A DNA stretch of 64,000 bases. It comes from Albula goreensis (Eukaryota; Chordata; Actinopteri; Albuliformes; Albulidae). Below the pieces are notes generated by a model. It saw nothing but the letters and a program-made list of their open reading frames with translations, ran no database searches and was not told where the DNA came from. Of this stretch, positions 22,003 to 34,430 are shown piece after piece; positions within the stretch are counted from its first letter, which is position 1; every line of letters starts with the position of its first letter. The translations under genes were made by a program, and so were the position numbers. The DNA lies in the NCBI GenBank assembly GCA_022829145.1, contig CM040741.1, positions 38,114,534 to 38,178,533 on the forward strand. Reading direction: 5' to 3'.

Positions 22003-24060
22003 GTCAGAGGAGCACAATAAACTTCATGGGTCACTGCCTCAACACAAGGATAAGCAGCAATGTCCCTGGAGTGCCACATTTTCTAGGACTCTCAAATGGT
22101 AAAATGCTGAGGAAATTGGATGTCACATGCATGACCATCTGCATTATCTTGGTCTAATAATTGATCAATTTATGTAAATAAGTATTCAGCTGTACCTACA
22201 AGCATGTTGGATCGGATTTGCCTATACTTGTGCTAACCATCACATCGCAGTTAAATGGATATGCCTTCGTCTCAGAAGTCTTTGCAGAACCAAAGCATTG
22301 ACGAACTTTATCAAAACCTTAGCCAGGTACTTCATATGTGCACTTTTAATGTTGTACCTGGGATAGGATGACCTGAAAGCTGCTTGAATGGGATTGGAGA
22401 TATTAAAAATAGGTGATTTTGGCTAGCCCCCAATTAACAGACATCAATGCTACAACTGGTATGGGGGTATCAGTGCTTGAGCAAAAGGCAGCTGTTTGTC
22501 TTGACTAGAGACAGGAAGTCTCATAAGGTCTGTCCCCACTTCTCAGAGAAATATGTTCACAAACCAAATATCATGGCTCCCGTTTTCTTTTCATAGGGGT
22601 ATGCTCTATGGTCTCGCCTCTGCAGCTGGTGTCACCTAATCTATTGACACATCAAGCCGCTCATTTGAGAATCCTGCTATTCCACCTGGAGTCACAGAAC
22701 ATCTGGTGACTGTAGAACCATATTGCTCCACAAGTATTTCAGGATATATGAAAAATCTGGTTTTTGTTCTGGTTTGTCTCATAGTATTTTTTCTCTCCTT
22801 TGTTTTTGGCTTGGTCTCCAGTTAAAAGGTTTTTTCTGTCTCTTTTGAGATATGTATGGTCATATTTTGTGTCCTGCTCATCTCTCTCTCTCTTTCTCTC
22901 TCTTTCTCTCAATCTCTCTCTCCTCCCCCTCCCCATTCTCCCTCCAGAGGAAGATGCCTGTACATGAACAGACTTCCCTGCACATGCTCAGTAGCGTCCT
23001 TATCAGGATGCGTGTGCTGATTGTCGGCCTGTCTCTCACTGTGAGTGACGGCTCCGCCGTTGCTTGTGAAATGGCTGATTTTGTCAATGTTTGTCTGCGA
23101 GGTCTTATCTCCAAAACTTATATTAACTGCCTTGTCAGCCAGCAGAGCGAGTTTCCCCTCTTCTTCTCTATCTCTCATTCATTCCTCTCACTCTCACCAA
23201 TTTACCTCACATTTAAAAACAGAGGAATTAGGACCAGAATTACTGAGAATTTGTGGGGGGTTCAATACAAGTAACACCATCAACATGCACAATAAAATGA
23301 CTCCTCATGTTTACTTAACTGATGCACCTGCATTTTAGCACAAATGAAATTTCAATGAGTATTTCAAATAGCATTTCAAAGCATATCCATTTTGTTAATT
23401 TCCATTGTAAGACCACAAAAAACTAAATAAGTGTAAGGAGATGGCCATGAATGACCTTAAAATTGACCAAGGCTGGCTGCATGTTAAAAAAAATGGAATT
23501 CATCTTGATAATAGAAAGCCAGTATTAAATTTGGCTCAATACAAGATATTAATCATCTGTAATTCTGTAATTATCACTAGATGGAGAAATAGACGGAATT
23601 AGAGGATAAACATTCAAATGGAGATAATTTTCTACTTGAAAATGCCTCTAAAGTGTTTTGGCTTTGCCAAGGTAATTCGAGAGTTATTGGATGAAATACA
23701 AGATGTCCTGGAACAGCGCAATCATGCACTTCACATTCCTACTCCACAAAGTCTCTCCCCTTCCGGCCCCTGGCTTAATATTACCATAATTTTACGTCTC
23801 AATATGTAATATTATATCATTATAATTTCACATTACTGTGTCCCTTGATCAGAATAAATACGCTGTTGCTGCTGTTTTGGTTGGTGCCATCATTACCTGA
23901 AAAAGACAAGCATTTAATAGTGGCAGCATTACTTAAATGATTATTGTGTGGCTGTGTTCACATACATAATTAATTTTGGCTAATACTCTGATAAATCAAC
24001 AATATGCATATGCAGTTTCTCCTCAACACTTGTTATAACTTGCCGAAGTCCAAGTAGAAG
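22003..24060. other. Gene-poor sequence with a CT-rich tract and an orphan exon candidate
   Basis: No supported gene. A pyrimidine tract (22880-22947) is followed by a 93-base open segment bounded by AG and GTGAGT (22948-23040; see findings). Sequence at about 23040-23150 is complex and CpG-containing and could be conserved regulatory DNA. The remainder is AT-rich. Confidence 0.4.
22880..22946. repeat. CT-rich microsatellite/polypyrimidine tract
   Basis: Interrupted (TC)n with TTTC and CCCCTCCCC units. Confidence 0.85.
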
Positions 24061-25310
24061 TTCTTTACGGTGCGTAATCCTACCAACTGACAGAAAATCA
24101 TCTCATGCTCAGTGCAAAGCATCTCCCTTGTTAGACACCTGCATCGAAAATTGCCCTTAATTGCTTGCAGGATTAAATAATCAGCCATCGCACCACACTC
24201 ATTCACTCACTTTATCAATTAAACTGTTTTTTGATTAAACTGCCTTTGAACCGCATACAATGAATGTTAAATAGTGGTTTGAGAATCCTCTCTTGTAATT
24301 AAATACAGGGGCTCATTCAGTGCAAAACAACCTAAAAGCTTAAAATTCTGTATACATTTAGAGACTTTCTACATGAGTTGCTCTTTTAAAATATAAATGG
24401 TAAGAAAAGGTTTTTTTTTCCTCACAACTTACTTCCCCTCTCCATCTCTGTCTTTCTTTTCCTCTTTCTCCATATCTGTCACAATCCCTTTCTCGCTCCC
24501 TCTTTCTCACTCTAACATCTGTCCTCTCCTCTCCTTCTCTGCTGCTCCTCTGTTCTGCATGTATACATTTAACACAATAGTGCTAAATAGAAACAAACGA
24601 AAGCCACATAATGGGTAGGAAGGCAAAGTGAAACTGATTAGAGTCTTTCAAACAATCTAGTAATCTTTCACTTCTAATATTTTTCCTGTTACAAGCATCT
24701 AGAAAAACTGAGAAATTTATAATCATCTGTGTTCATTTAGGTTGCCCAACCTTTATCGGGCCTATTAAAAACGTTGTTAATAACATTGTACTAACAGTAG
24801 ATGTTATTAAAAACATCATTGTTAATAACATTGTACTAACAGTAGATGTCAATCGTAAAATAGGCCTCATTTTAAAATGGCTGTTTGTGAAGATAGCTCA
24901 GAAAAAGCTCATTATGGTTGTATGCTCGGACTCAAATTAAGTGACTGACAGGTCCACGGCGACTGATGGACGCAAACAGTAATATCAACTCCAATCAGGG
25001 ATGGATAATGAATTGAGAAGTTGGATGTAAAAGGATTCCAAAGGTAGAAAAATTCAGTATCAAGAAAATTAGATTCCCGTTCAGTATCATTTAGACAGCC
25101 ATGATCTTACACAATCAATTTTAAACAACTCTGTTCAATTAACGCTGTGGCTCGTGTTTTAATTGGATGCACCGGGCTGTAAATTGTAACAGAATGGGAG
25201 TAATTGGAAGGAATTAGGAGCTCTGTAAAAATCCTCATGTTTTACTCAGGTCCCCAGAATTCCATGGAAACCCAATCAAGAAGGAAACAAGGTGAGAATC
25301 TGGCATACAT
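24061..25310. promoter_or_regulatory. Candidate conserved non-coding blocks
   Basis: Two stretches, about 24080-24300 and 25080-25300, are complex, free of low-complexity sequence and dense in homeodomain-type ATTA/TAAT/CAATTA cores. Examples are TTGATTAAACTGCC and CAATTAACGCTG. They have no coding frame. Such composition is typical of deeply conserved vertebrate enhancers, but conservation itself was not tested. A 42/45-bp tandem duplication lies between them at 24763-24849. Confidence 0.3.
24763..24849. repeat. Local tandem duplication, 42 + 45 bp
   Basis: The unit beginning TATTAAAAAC and ending AACAGTAGATGT occurs twice in direct succession (24763-24804 and 24805-24849). The second unit has about three extra bases and one or two changes near ACGTTGTT/ACATCATTGTT, so the duplication is recent. 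Confidence 0.85.
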
Positions 25311-26683
25311 TGTTCCTGGTAAACACATTTAAAATATGTACACACCACCCTGATCCTTATTTAAGGGAACTTTAATGTGCAGCAGCAGTTTGGGGAATTT
25401 TTGGCTCTTTAAGTTTTTTCCTGTTGCCTGTATACAAATTTTAAATTGAAAAAGGAAATGTTCACTCTTTGGTTGTGACCAGGCAAATACAGCACTATGT
25501 TTTGGTGCCAGGTTTAGATGCCATTCTGTTTCTATAGCTATTTGGCCATTACACTAAATTGACAGGATGTAGGCATGGACAAAAATTCCAATCTTGAGTT
25601 TAAAGAAGCATAAAAATGGAAATATAATTTGCCATTGTACATATTCCTTTTAAGAGACAATTTAAACAAATGGTAAATCTGTAAAACCTAAAATGTTGAT
25701 TCCTTTTATTATTACTTTATATGGTCATTTTCATATTGATCTTGGTTACCACAAGTATTTCCAGGCAATCGTTTTAAAAACGCGATGATAAAGAATGGTT
25801 TTAGCAAAGATATGTTTGGAGAATTGGTGATATTGATGTTCTAATATAACACTATCTACATTTTCTTATTACATTCAATTGCAAAATGTCCAAAATATGA
25901 TAGACAGTAAAATCTTACAAATATGCATACAATGGGAACAAGGGTCTTTTTTTTGTTTAGATTGTTTGTAACTCTGAAAGTAACGTAAAATACGATGTTT
26001 TAAGTTCACTAAAGTACTTCAAATATATAGGCCTCTACATGCACACATCTGGTTGTTAACTATTTTACGTTAACTCACATTAATAACGACTCCTTGTGCT
26101 TAATGCGTTAATTTAAATCAACACGATTTCGTGTTTGGAACTGGCACAAACTGAATTTAAATGGAATATTCAGCAAGTCTAGCGCGTAAGACCGATATTC
26201 TAAATGTAAGTAATTTATTTACATTTAATGAAACAACGTGTTTAATGAAAAAAGTCCTTTCCTCTGTAAATCGGACAAGATAGTCGCTTGTATCAAAAAG
26301 TTCTGAGTTTCAAGTCAAGCTGACATATTTTTCTCCAAGCCAGTCCCCAGGAGTGTTTTCATATAGCGCTGTACGCTTTTGATGGCAGGAGAGACGTGCC
26401 CCGTTGGAACCAAAAGCATAACCTATTGCGGTGGTCAGAGGTTGAGTGTGACAGCTGGGTTTCTCAAAAATGACAATACCAATTAAAAAAAAAAAACATA
26501 AAATGTGTAGGATAGAACTCGGAATTCTCTCTCTAGTGATTGCATTTGTGATATTGATTGGAATATGTAAGCCTACAGACTAACTGTAGATGTATCACAA
26601 ACAGCTCAGCTTGACTTTGCTCAACATAAGCCAAAGCACTCATGTACATCTTGGGTGGTGGGTCTGGAGACATCCTAACAATG

Positions 26684-26685
<2 letters not shown>
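25311..26685. other. AT-rich gene-poor stretch
   Basis: No gene or repeat recognised. TAATTA-type motifs are scattered. Confidence 0.4.

Positions 26686-26729
<44 letters not shown>
26686..26729. repeat. (TC)22 microsatellite
   Basis: Uninterrupted TC dinucleotides over 44 bases. Confidence 0.97.
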
Positions 26730-26733
<4 letters not shown>

Positions 26734-28500
26734 GTGGCATAGGTACAAGTGTGATGATTTTGCCCAAATAGTTGACTTTTGATAGAGGTAATCTGAGATT
26801 TTAGATACATTTTAGGCTTTCCCATTCAATATTATTACACATCAGAAGCTTTGACAATAGACTGCCTTTTTGTCTGGGAGACCCCCAGGACCGTGAAACC
26901 TACAAAAATATGGATGAAAGGTAAAACTTAGAGTTTGACAGCTTTCAAGCTGTTTGGTAAATTCAAACATTCAAATGTGTAGGCAAGAATCACAATTTTC
27001 TTTGTCAAGTAAAAATTACATTTAAGTTTGAATACATGAAGATATTTTATAAGAAGATTTTCTTTTTTACTGTTGCTCTCCTGTAGCTGGTCTTATTCAG
27101 GGTCACCAACATTACAACTAAAAGTGGTTCTCATAATGGTTACCTTAATCAAGAGAGAGAGAGAAAAACATTGACGTCCATGCGTCAGGACAAGCCGAAA
27201 AATGGTAAAATTGTGACATAAATCGACTGCAAAAATTATACATACAAACAAATTACACAGAGGTGTTAAAATTTAATATTCTATTTTCCTATTTAGTGAC
27301 AAAGTTTGCAATTTGCAACTGCTGTTAATTCCATTTGCCGACAATTTCTATACACTGCCTTTTTCTCTTTGAATGGAATCATACATATTCTCTGACAGCT
27401 GTAATCTGAGCAATATACATTGCTGTATAATGTATATTTGTGAGAAAAAATACTGTCTGACTTGAACAATTATGTTGCCAGGACATGATACTAATTTGTG
27501 GGTGACAGATGAACCCACAAGTCCAGTAAACTAAAGTGATTCATGTTTTGAATCTGTATTATTCTGAAGAATGTCACTGCTTTCTAGTTTATTTCTCAGC
27601 AGTGAGTGGATATTTAAAAAACAGAAAGAACGAATAAAGACAGAAATAGCTGAATGGACCAAATGCTATTTTATTCCCCTTTTTCCTGGCTTACCAAATA
27701 ATGTCACACAGAAAACCCCAAAATGCAATCAAAACTATGGAACAAAAATATGGAGGGAATGAGGTGAAAACCCAGAAGATATTCTATACAGCAACCTTCC
27801 CTATGGCATTTGGTTGGCCCAACAAAGGCAGCTGCAAACACCAGGGCTGATTACCAATCAACCTCAGGTGCAAGTGCTTCTGGGTAAAGCCACTGTTGTC
27901 TCTGCTCCTATTGGTCTCACAGGCTTTGTGACAAAACAAGAAGCTGGCAGCAGCCAAGGAGAAGCAGAAAACCCTCCATGCTCCTCCCTTAAACCTTCTC
28001 ATCACAAATCCATTTATTTGTTTCATTTATTTTAAGGGACAATGTAAAATCATCAACATGAACACAGCATCTGCGAGAGTAAGCACAGACATTATTTTTT
28101 TCAGTAGACCACACAGTCTGACAATGAGAAGGATCATATTTAGCAATAATTTTTTTTTTATTTATTAAAAACAATGCCAATATAGTGGTGTGTGCCATGG
28201 TTTAATTTCATCAACCCAATGCATCAAATTAATTCTTTTATTATTTAATTGATATTGTGTATTTGATCAGCGTGGTGTCATAGCAGTTCTATCATAAGGA
28301 TGTTTGTTGTAAACAAAAGGGATGATTAATGCTATCTGTTGAGTATAATTTTGTATAGTGATTGAAAAGTGAGAGTGCACAAACCCTGTAATTTGATATA
28401 ATAACCATCGTGACTTTTATGGCATGGAATCGGTAATAAGGCATCGGTGAAAGCAACACCTCTGTCTCTCATTAAGTCGTATGGCACTGACCCTTAGAGA
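26730..28500. other. Gene-poor stretch
   Basis: No supported gene. The more complex block at about 27800-28010 has no splice signals and reads open for only 60-80 codons. Confidence 0.4.
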
Positions 28501-30480
28501 ATCTCTTCCACTGCCCTTATAGATTCACACTTCCCCTGTGTTGAGCGCAGTGTGCCCATGTGTCCATGCTTTCCTGGGTTGCCCACCTTGTCTCTTACAC
28601 TGACACTGACACAGTAGCACTTTGCTCCCTATTCCCCCTCCCCTCCCTATTATCTGTGAATCTCCTGTCTTCCGCGCAGTGTGCCATCGCTCTCTCGGCT
28701 CCCGGTCCCCAGAGGTGATGATTTCACCACATTTCGGGAGGGAGAGGACGCTCGTAGAAAATGGACGTGGCTGAAAGCCACTCTCCCATTTGCCTCGGGT
28801 TGCTGATAAGATCTCTTGCCTCTGCCCTGCGATTGATCCGGAGGATTCCCAGCCATTCCACGCCAACTCACCGTTCGCAGATGCCATATGAATCCGTCAT
28901 CCCGGTGGAAGTCACAAAACACCCGTTCATGAGCTCTCGGTTTCCAAAACTAGTCGTGAAGTCTTGGGCTCTGGGTTTTGGTGTTGGAAGGTGGAAAACG
29001 GCCAGATGCATCTCCGCTATAATCCATACCTTATCTGATTGCTTGCAAATTATCCCCCTTTGTCAATTTCAGGAAGTCCCATCTGCCTTTGCTAGTTGTC
29101 AACCCTAGGTTATAGCCTTGAAGGAAGCATACTGAAAAGCTACACCTGTGAATAAGAACACATTTTTATCCACTGTATTTACTGTGTGAGAGCTGCTTTG
29201 ATGCACAAGTATATTCATGCCTATGACATACCTCTGTCCCCTCATCATCTGCTAGGCATGCCTTCCAGTTAAACAGTCCCTACCTCAGAGTCTTAAAAGA
29301 ACAAATGACTAAAGCCTTTTGAATCCATTTTCTTGGACGGCTTTTAACGTGGCTTCCCGGATGCATCGCGCAGATAAAGGAAACGAGGAGACGGAGAATG
29401 AGTCGGAGTCAGGCCTCAACTGTGATGAAAAACAGTGGCCGCAGATGGCTAGATTAATGCTGTCATCCTCAAACCTAGTGCTGTCAGGCTGCGGGAAGAG
29501 CTGCTTATTTCATTTATCCAATCCGAGGAACCAGTTGTGCTCTAAGTTCACTCTGTCATCAAATGTCTTAATTAATCAATGAAATATAAGTAAGAATAGA
29601 AACTACCAGACTCTGTGACTATTTTAAAGTTTACTTGATTAGCAAATGCATTCGACTAAAGAAAATAGGTCTGGATACCACTGGCTGTATATCTTTGTTC
29701 ACAAAAAATGGTAGGGTTGAAAGAAAAAGAGACAGAAATCCTCGTTGAGGGAGATTTGGATGTATGATTTCCAATGATTTATCCCAGCCCTGTAACAGAG
29801 CTCAGAATCTGAAGAGTCTTCAGAATCCTTTTTTTTAGTGTTTCTCACACACTACCACGCAGTTACTTAATGGGAGAGTAATAATCGTTCCAGGGGCAAT
29901 TCTAGGGGCAAATATGAAGTCGCTCTTTGTAAAAATGCGTAACGGGCATATGCTGAATGATGACGACGTGTCACTCGGCGTGGCGCTGCCGGGACTCTGT
30001 GTGACCCAGGAGGGGTGCTGTGTCATCATTAGGGGTCCTGAGCTGGAGGCTCAGTCAGCAATCAATCCCCTCTGTACATGTTTGTTTAGAGAGATCTGTG
30101 CGGGGTCCACTCCTCAATCAATCTGTCCCGATCTGTCCCTCTTCAGCAGTTCACACATGGTGATCAATGATGCTTCTCATTGGGTCTTACTAAGGCTGAC
30201 AGTATCTGACAGGACTGCCCCCCACACATGTGCGCGCACACGGACACGTCGATGAGGAGCCGGACATTTTGTTCCCAGTCCTGAGCCGCTCCTGGCTGCG
30301 CTCAGCTGTAGGGCCTTTCACGCTGAAGATTAAGAGCACATTTTGGCAGGGAAACTGTTTTGCAAGCAAACCTATCCTGACGGTTTCAGATTTTTCGTGT
30401 AATACTCTGGCCTGGAGGGGTACTGCAGAATAGCGGCAAGCAAGACAGCGCCTCCCTTGCCCGAGGTGTTATCCCCGTAA
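28500..30480. promoter_or_regulatory. GC-richer block cluster, candidate regulatory DNA
   Basis: Between two AT-rich stretches there is about 2 kb of higher-complexity DNA (28520-29110, 29310-29585, 29880-30440) with scattered CpGs and homeodomain cores such as GATTAATGCTGTCATC and CTTAATTAATCAATG. Open frames here up to 120 codons exist on both strands, but none has a motif or splice context. I read this as candidate conserved non-coding DNA. Confidence 0.3.
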
Positions 30481-30977
30481 GGGTCTCTGTGCTTCTCACG
30501 TCACATTTTAATCCTGGTTTTTAATTTAGGACTGAGAAAAATGGAAGTATACAAATCAAATCAAAAATCAAATATGCATTGGTCGCATGTCATATACAAC
30601 ATGCTGTTCTGCTTGGGCTCAACGATTTAATGTATACATTTGCCGGCTGTGAATAGCAGTGTATTAAAAAACAATTACCCTTTTTTCTCATGGTATATGC
30701 CATACCATTTATTTATTTATAACACGTTACATGTGGAAACTCAGAGTCTTAATTGGATGCGAGATACCTTTATGTGACAGACTTAATTCTTCTTGAACCC
30801 TTACTCTGTCTGTAAATAGACAGCCTGTATTTTGAAGTAAAGGCATTTTTAGATGGTATTTTATTGCCTTTTTCCCTCTCAAATCCAAATCCATTCTGAT
30901 TTATTTAGATCACTTGTGAGTGCTGGTTTTGGGCCTTTTGGTTTTCTTGGACAGTTTAATTTGTTTCACACTATGCT
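30481..30977. other. AT-rich gene-poor stretch
   Basis: Nothing recognised. Confidence 0.4.
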
Positions 30978-31019
30978 GGGTGGGAGGAAAGGGGGGTGGG
31001 GGGGGGGGTGGGGAGGGTG
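30978..31019 (+). repeat. G-rich tract with quadruplex potential
   Basis: Runs of G3, G3, G6 and G11, then G4 and G3 separated by one to four bases satisfy the four-run quadruplex pattern on the plus strand. Confidence 0.8.
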
Positions 31020-32640
31020 TTTCTGGCAAAGATAATTACAGACAGAATGACAGATATCCTGATATTAGCAGGCTGTGGCTATAATGTAAACTGTAGGAAA
31101 AACAGAGATGCTGCAGGTAGTTGACATTATAAAGACATCTTGCTAGCCTTTTCATCTTTTCCATCTGTGAATATGTATTTATGTCAATCGTTATGGAATG
31201 CCTCAAATTGTTTTGAGGAATAAACATGAAAATATGTATTCAAATATACATTTAATAAAAGGCCTTATAACTTCAGATAACTGCTGTTAAACATATTTGT
31301 GTCCTCCACCCCTTTTTCCCATCCACTCCTCCAAGACTCCACATAGAACAGTGTTTTTCTGTTTATTTCAGGATGTTACTTATAGAATCAGACAACCTGG
31401 CAATAAAGTACTTACCTCCAGCTCCTGTTACTGCAGCTATGCTTCTATTAAGGAGCTGACGCCTTTTATAGACAAGAGCCTGCAATTACAACTGCCAGTT
31501 TCTTCAGAGAATAATTATATTAGGGGATGGAATTCAATAATCTACCATCGGCAGTCTGTGTAGAGGAATTCATATGTAAGGTTTCTTCAAATGTCTCTGC
31601 TTTTGGAGGAGGCTTTCCACCAAGGAGGTTCTGATGACGCACAGTCAAAGTAATAGTTCATCACACAATATCTCACTCACATAACTCACAAACCGTTAAT
31701 GAAGGTTAGTTTACAAACAGGCAGAACAGTGGGGATGTAATTGTCTAACAATTAAAGGGATTTCAAAAGGTGTTCCGCATGTAATAATTAAAAGAACACA
31801 CTTTAGATGTGCATTCAATTAGTCTGTGTGAACAAAAAAAAAATCTACTTTTGTACTGTTTCCCTCACAAATTAGCAAGATTGTTCTTAAGCACTTTTAA
31901 TTTGCCACCTTAGATAGATGTTTCTTAAAGCCTTTTTTAGGGATTTTGAGACAGGTTAAGTTCTGGGACTGATTTTGTGTGGATATATGCGCTTGTGTTT
32001 TTATCTGCCTTTCATCAACATTTTCTTTTCTTTTTTTTTTACCTAGGTGTGCTAACCCTACCTTTCGAAAACCAAGCTATATCTACATATGTGTCTATGT
32101 GTTTGTTCTCCCAAGCCACTTTAGGCCTAATTCTACTTTCTATTTTATTTCTCTCACACTGAGCTAAGATTCCTTCTCCCCACCCCTCCCTTTTCTTCCC
32201 CTTTCCCAATTTAGTCTGTCTAAAACAGCACTCCAGAAACACGTACTCCTTGTATGTGCAAGGCAATTAAACCTGTAGAGTACAAAAGCAGCATCTTATT
32301 AGTGTGATTTCACTGCCTCCATCTCCCCAAATTACTGAAGTTGCACTTAATACACCTGCTCTGACATATGGAGGCATCTGTGTAGACCACGCTGTGCTTC
32401 ACAATAATAATAATAAAAAACCTGTATCGAAGCATGTTAGACCTGTGTCACCAGCTTCCTCAAAGAGCATATGGCAGGCCACATAGCGAGGCTGATTTTG
32501 CCCTAAGTGCCTACACGTTTTTTTTTGGAACAGATGAAGTGGATGCTTTGCTAAACTTTTCTCTGATAGTATTTTTACTTTTCTGCATTGTACCATGGTG
32601 AGCCAGACTAGCACAAGCTGGCTTTCTTTCAAAGGGGCTT
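31020..32640. other. Gene-poor stretch with one candidate conserved block
   Basis: The block at about 31370-31570 is high in complexity (GTACTTACCTCCAGCTCC, CTGCAATTACAACTGCC, AGAATAATTATATTAGG) and looks like a conserved non-coding element. The rest is AT-rich with short T and A runs. Confidence 0.3.
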
Positions 32641-32735
32641 ACAGTAAAACCTCGGAGATCTAAACCCACTGGACATGTAAATAATCGAGATTCTGAAAGT
32701 TCTGGATTTCTGGAAGTGATGTAAAAGTCAATCAT
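32641..32735. mobile_element. Possible pogo/Tigger-type DNA transposon fragment
   Basis: TACAGTAAAACCTCGGAGAT resembles the CAGTAAAACCTCG end of Tigger-type elements and is followed by AATCGAGATTCTGAAAGTTCT-like sequence typical of the subterminal part. No matching inverted end was found nearby, so this is at best a decayed or solo end. Confidence 0.35.
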
Positions 32736-34430
32736 TCATTCAAATGGATACTTCTATAATTTTGAAATACATTATTACCCACTATGAAACCAGGACCAGG
32801 AGTTTCTGACAACTTACAGAGACACAAATCTGTAATAGTAACTACGTGCACATAAATAAATAATACTTAGTCTTAAACTCTGAAAACAAAAATATTACGA
32901 ACTGTAACCTGAAATCACAAAAACTATTATTGTTGCAGCTTATCAAAGACTGAAAATGTACATGTCTGTGAAAGTAGAAACTGGAAAATACAAGAAAATT
33001 TTCTGACTTTCTCTCACAGTGATCTCCAAAGTTATACAACCTGAATGTAATAAAGTTAGAAATACAAATATGTATTAGTTTCAACCATGTACTAAACCAA
33101 CCAATTCCAAACTGACAACTCTTCAGTAAGCTAGGGTACATAATTGGTTAAAAAAGCTGATTTAGTGTATGGGTGGAAATACAGTATAACTTCAACTTTT
33201 GAGGGTAGAGTTTTCCAGCTCTGAAGATTTCCTAGGTGACTTGATGCGTGCTCTTGTTTATGTTGCAGACAGTCATTTATCTGTCATTTAAAAATACTAA
33301 ACAAATAAAGGTTTGTTACTTCTCCAACCAGTTTGGTGAAGTCATGTGTCACCAATCTCTGCTTACATTTTTCCAAGCTCAGCTGGAGTGAATTCTTGAG
33401 GAGAAGCAGCAGTCGATGAGCAGATGGCTTCTGATGAATTACAGAAGGCTTTTAAAAACACATTCTATAGTAGCCTGCATTAATAAATAGGTGCCATTGC
33501 TTTTTATTCATGTGGTGCAAAACTCGTGGCTTTTTTGCAAAGATTTTGAGGGGGGGGGGGGCTGGGGGGCGAAAGGGGGTTTGCAATCCCCCCAATAATC
33601 ATATCATCACATTAAATGAAAAATATTAACTGTTATAAAACATGAAAAAGTGGTTGGCGGCTGACCACCAAAGATGGGTAGAGACCTCAATGCCTCCAGT
33701 GTTGTGCAGTAGTTACTCCCTTGCTTTTTTGCATAGGTGAATAAAGATATGAAGTTTTTTGTCTCACACAGTTGATTTGTACACCAAATGCCATGGAATT
33801 TCGGTGGTATTTTGCATTTTTTCAGTGGAAAGCATGATAGCTTTTCTGATTAGTATTCAACCCTTTGAAATCAGTGCTTCTACCAGTTAGGTTAAACAGT
33901 ACCCAATACCTGAATGATTTTAGAGTTTACTGAACTAATCATAGCTAGCTGCTAGCCATTTAAAGCCACAGAAATGAGTATAAAGCTAAAGACAGTAGAA
34001 TTAAATGATACTGCCATGTAGTCTTACTAGTCTTCCTAGCATTTTTCTTTGTATGTATTTTTCTTCATTTTCTTTCTTTCTATGATTCTCTGACAAACTA
34101 CAGTATGTTATGTACATATAGTTTAGAACCTTAATTAAAAATGAATGGGCCTTTAAGATGAAAATCATAACATTCCAAAATTAGCTAGCTAGTTAAGATG
34201 TAGCTTAATGTTCCTCAGCAATCATGCTAGTTACCATGGCTAAACCTACACCTCAATAAATAAATAAGCCACCAAAGTAAAAGCTATGATAAAAAGTCAA
34301 AAATGTAAAATGAAATACTACAAAAATAGCAATAGAAAGCTAGTCCGAAAAAATGAGATGGAAAAACTCTTGACTGTATCTGTATATGTAGGAATAGGTT
34401 TGTATGTATTGAGGAATAGCTGTGGAATTC
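32736..34430. other. AT-rich gene-poor stretch
   Basis: No gene recognised. It contains a G-rich tract at 33550-33579. Confidence 0.4.
33550..33579 (+). repeat. G-rich tract with quadruplex potential
   Basis: G12, G6 and G5 runs separated by CT and CGAAA. The G12 run alone can supply two quadruplex runs. Confidence 0.75.

Noticed and set aside
28525-28922. Overlapping 120- and 90-codon minus-strand frames
   Set aside because: Mutually exclusive frames in GC-richer DNA without motifs or splice signals.
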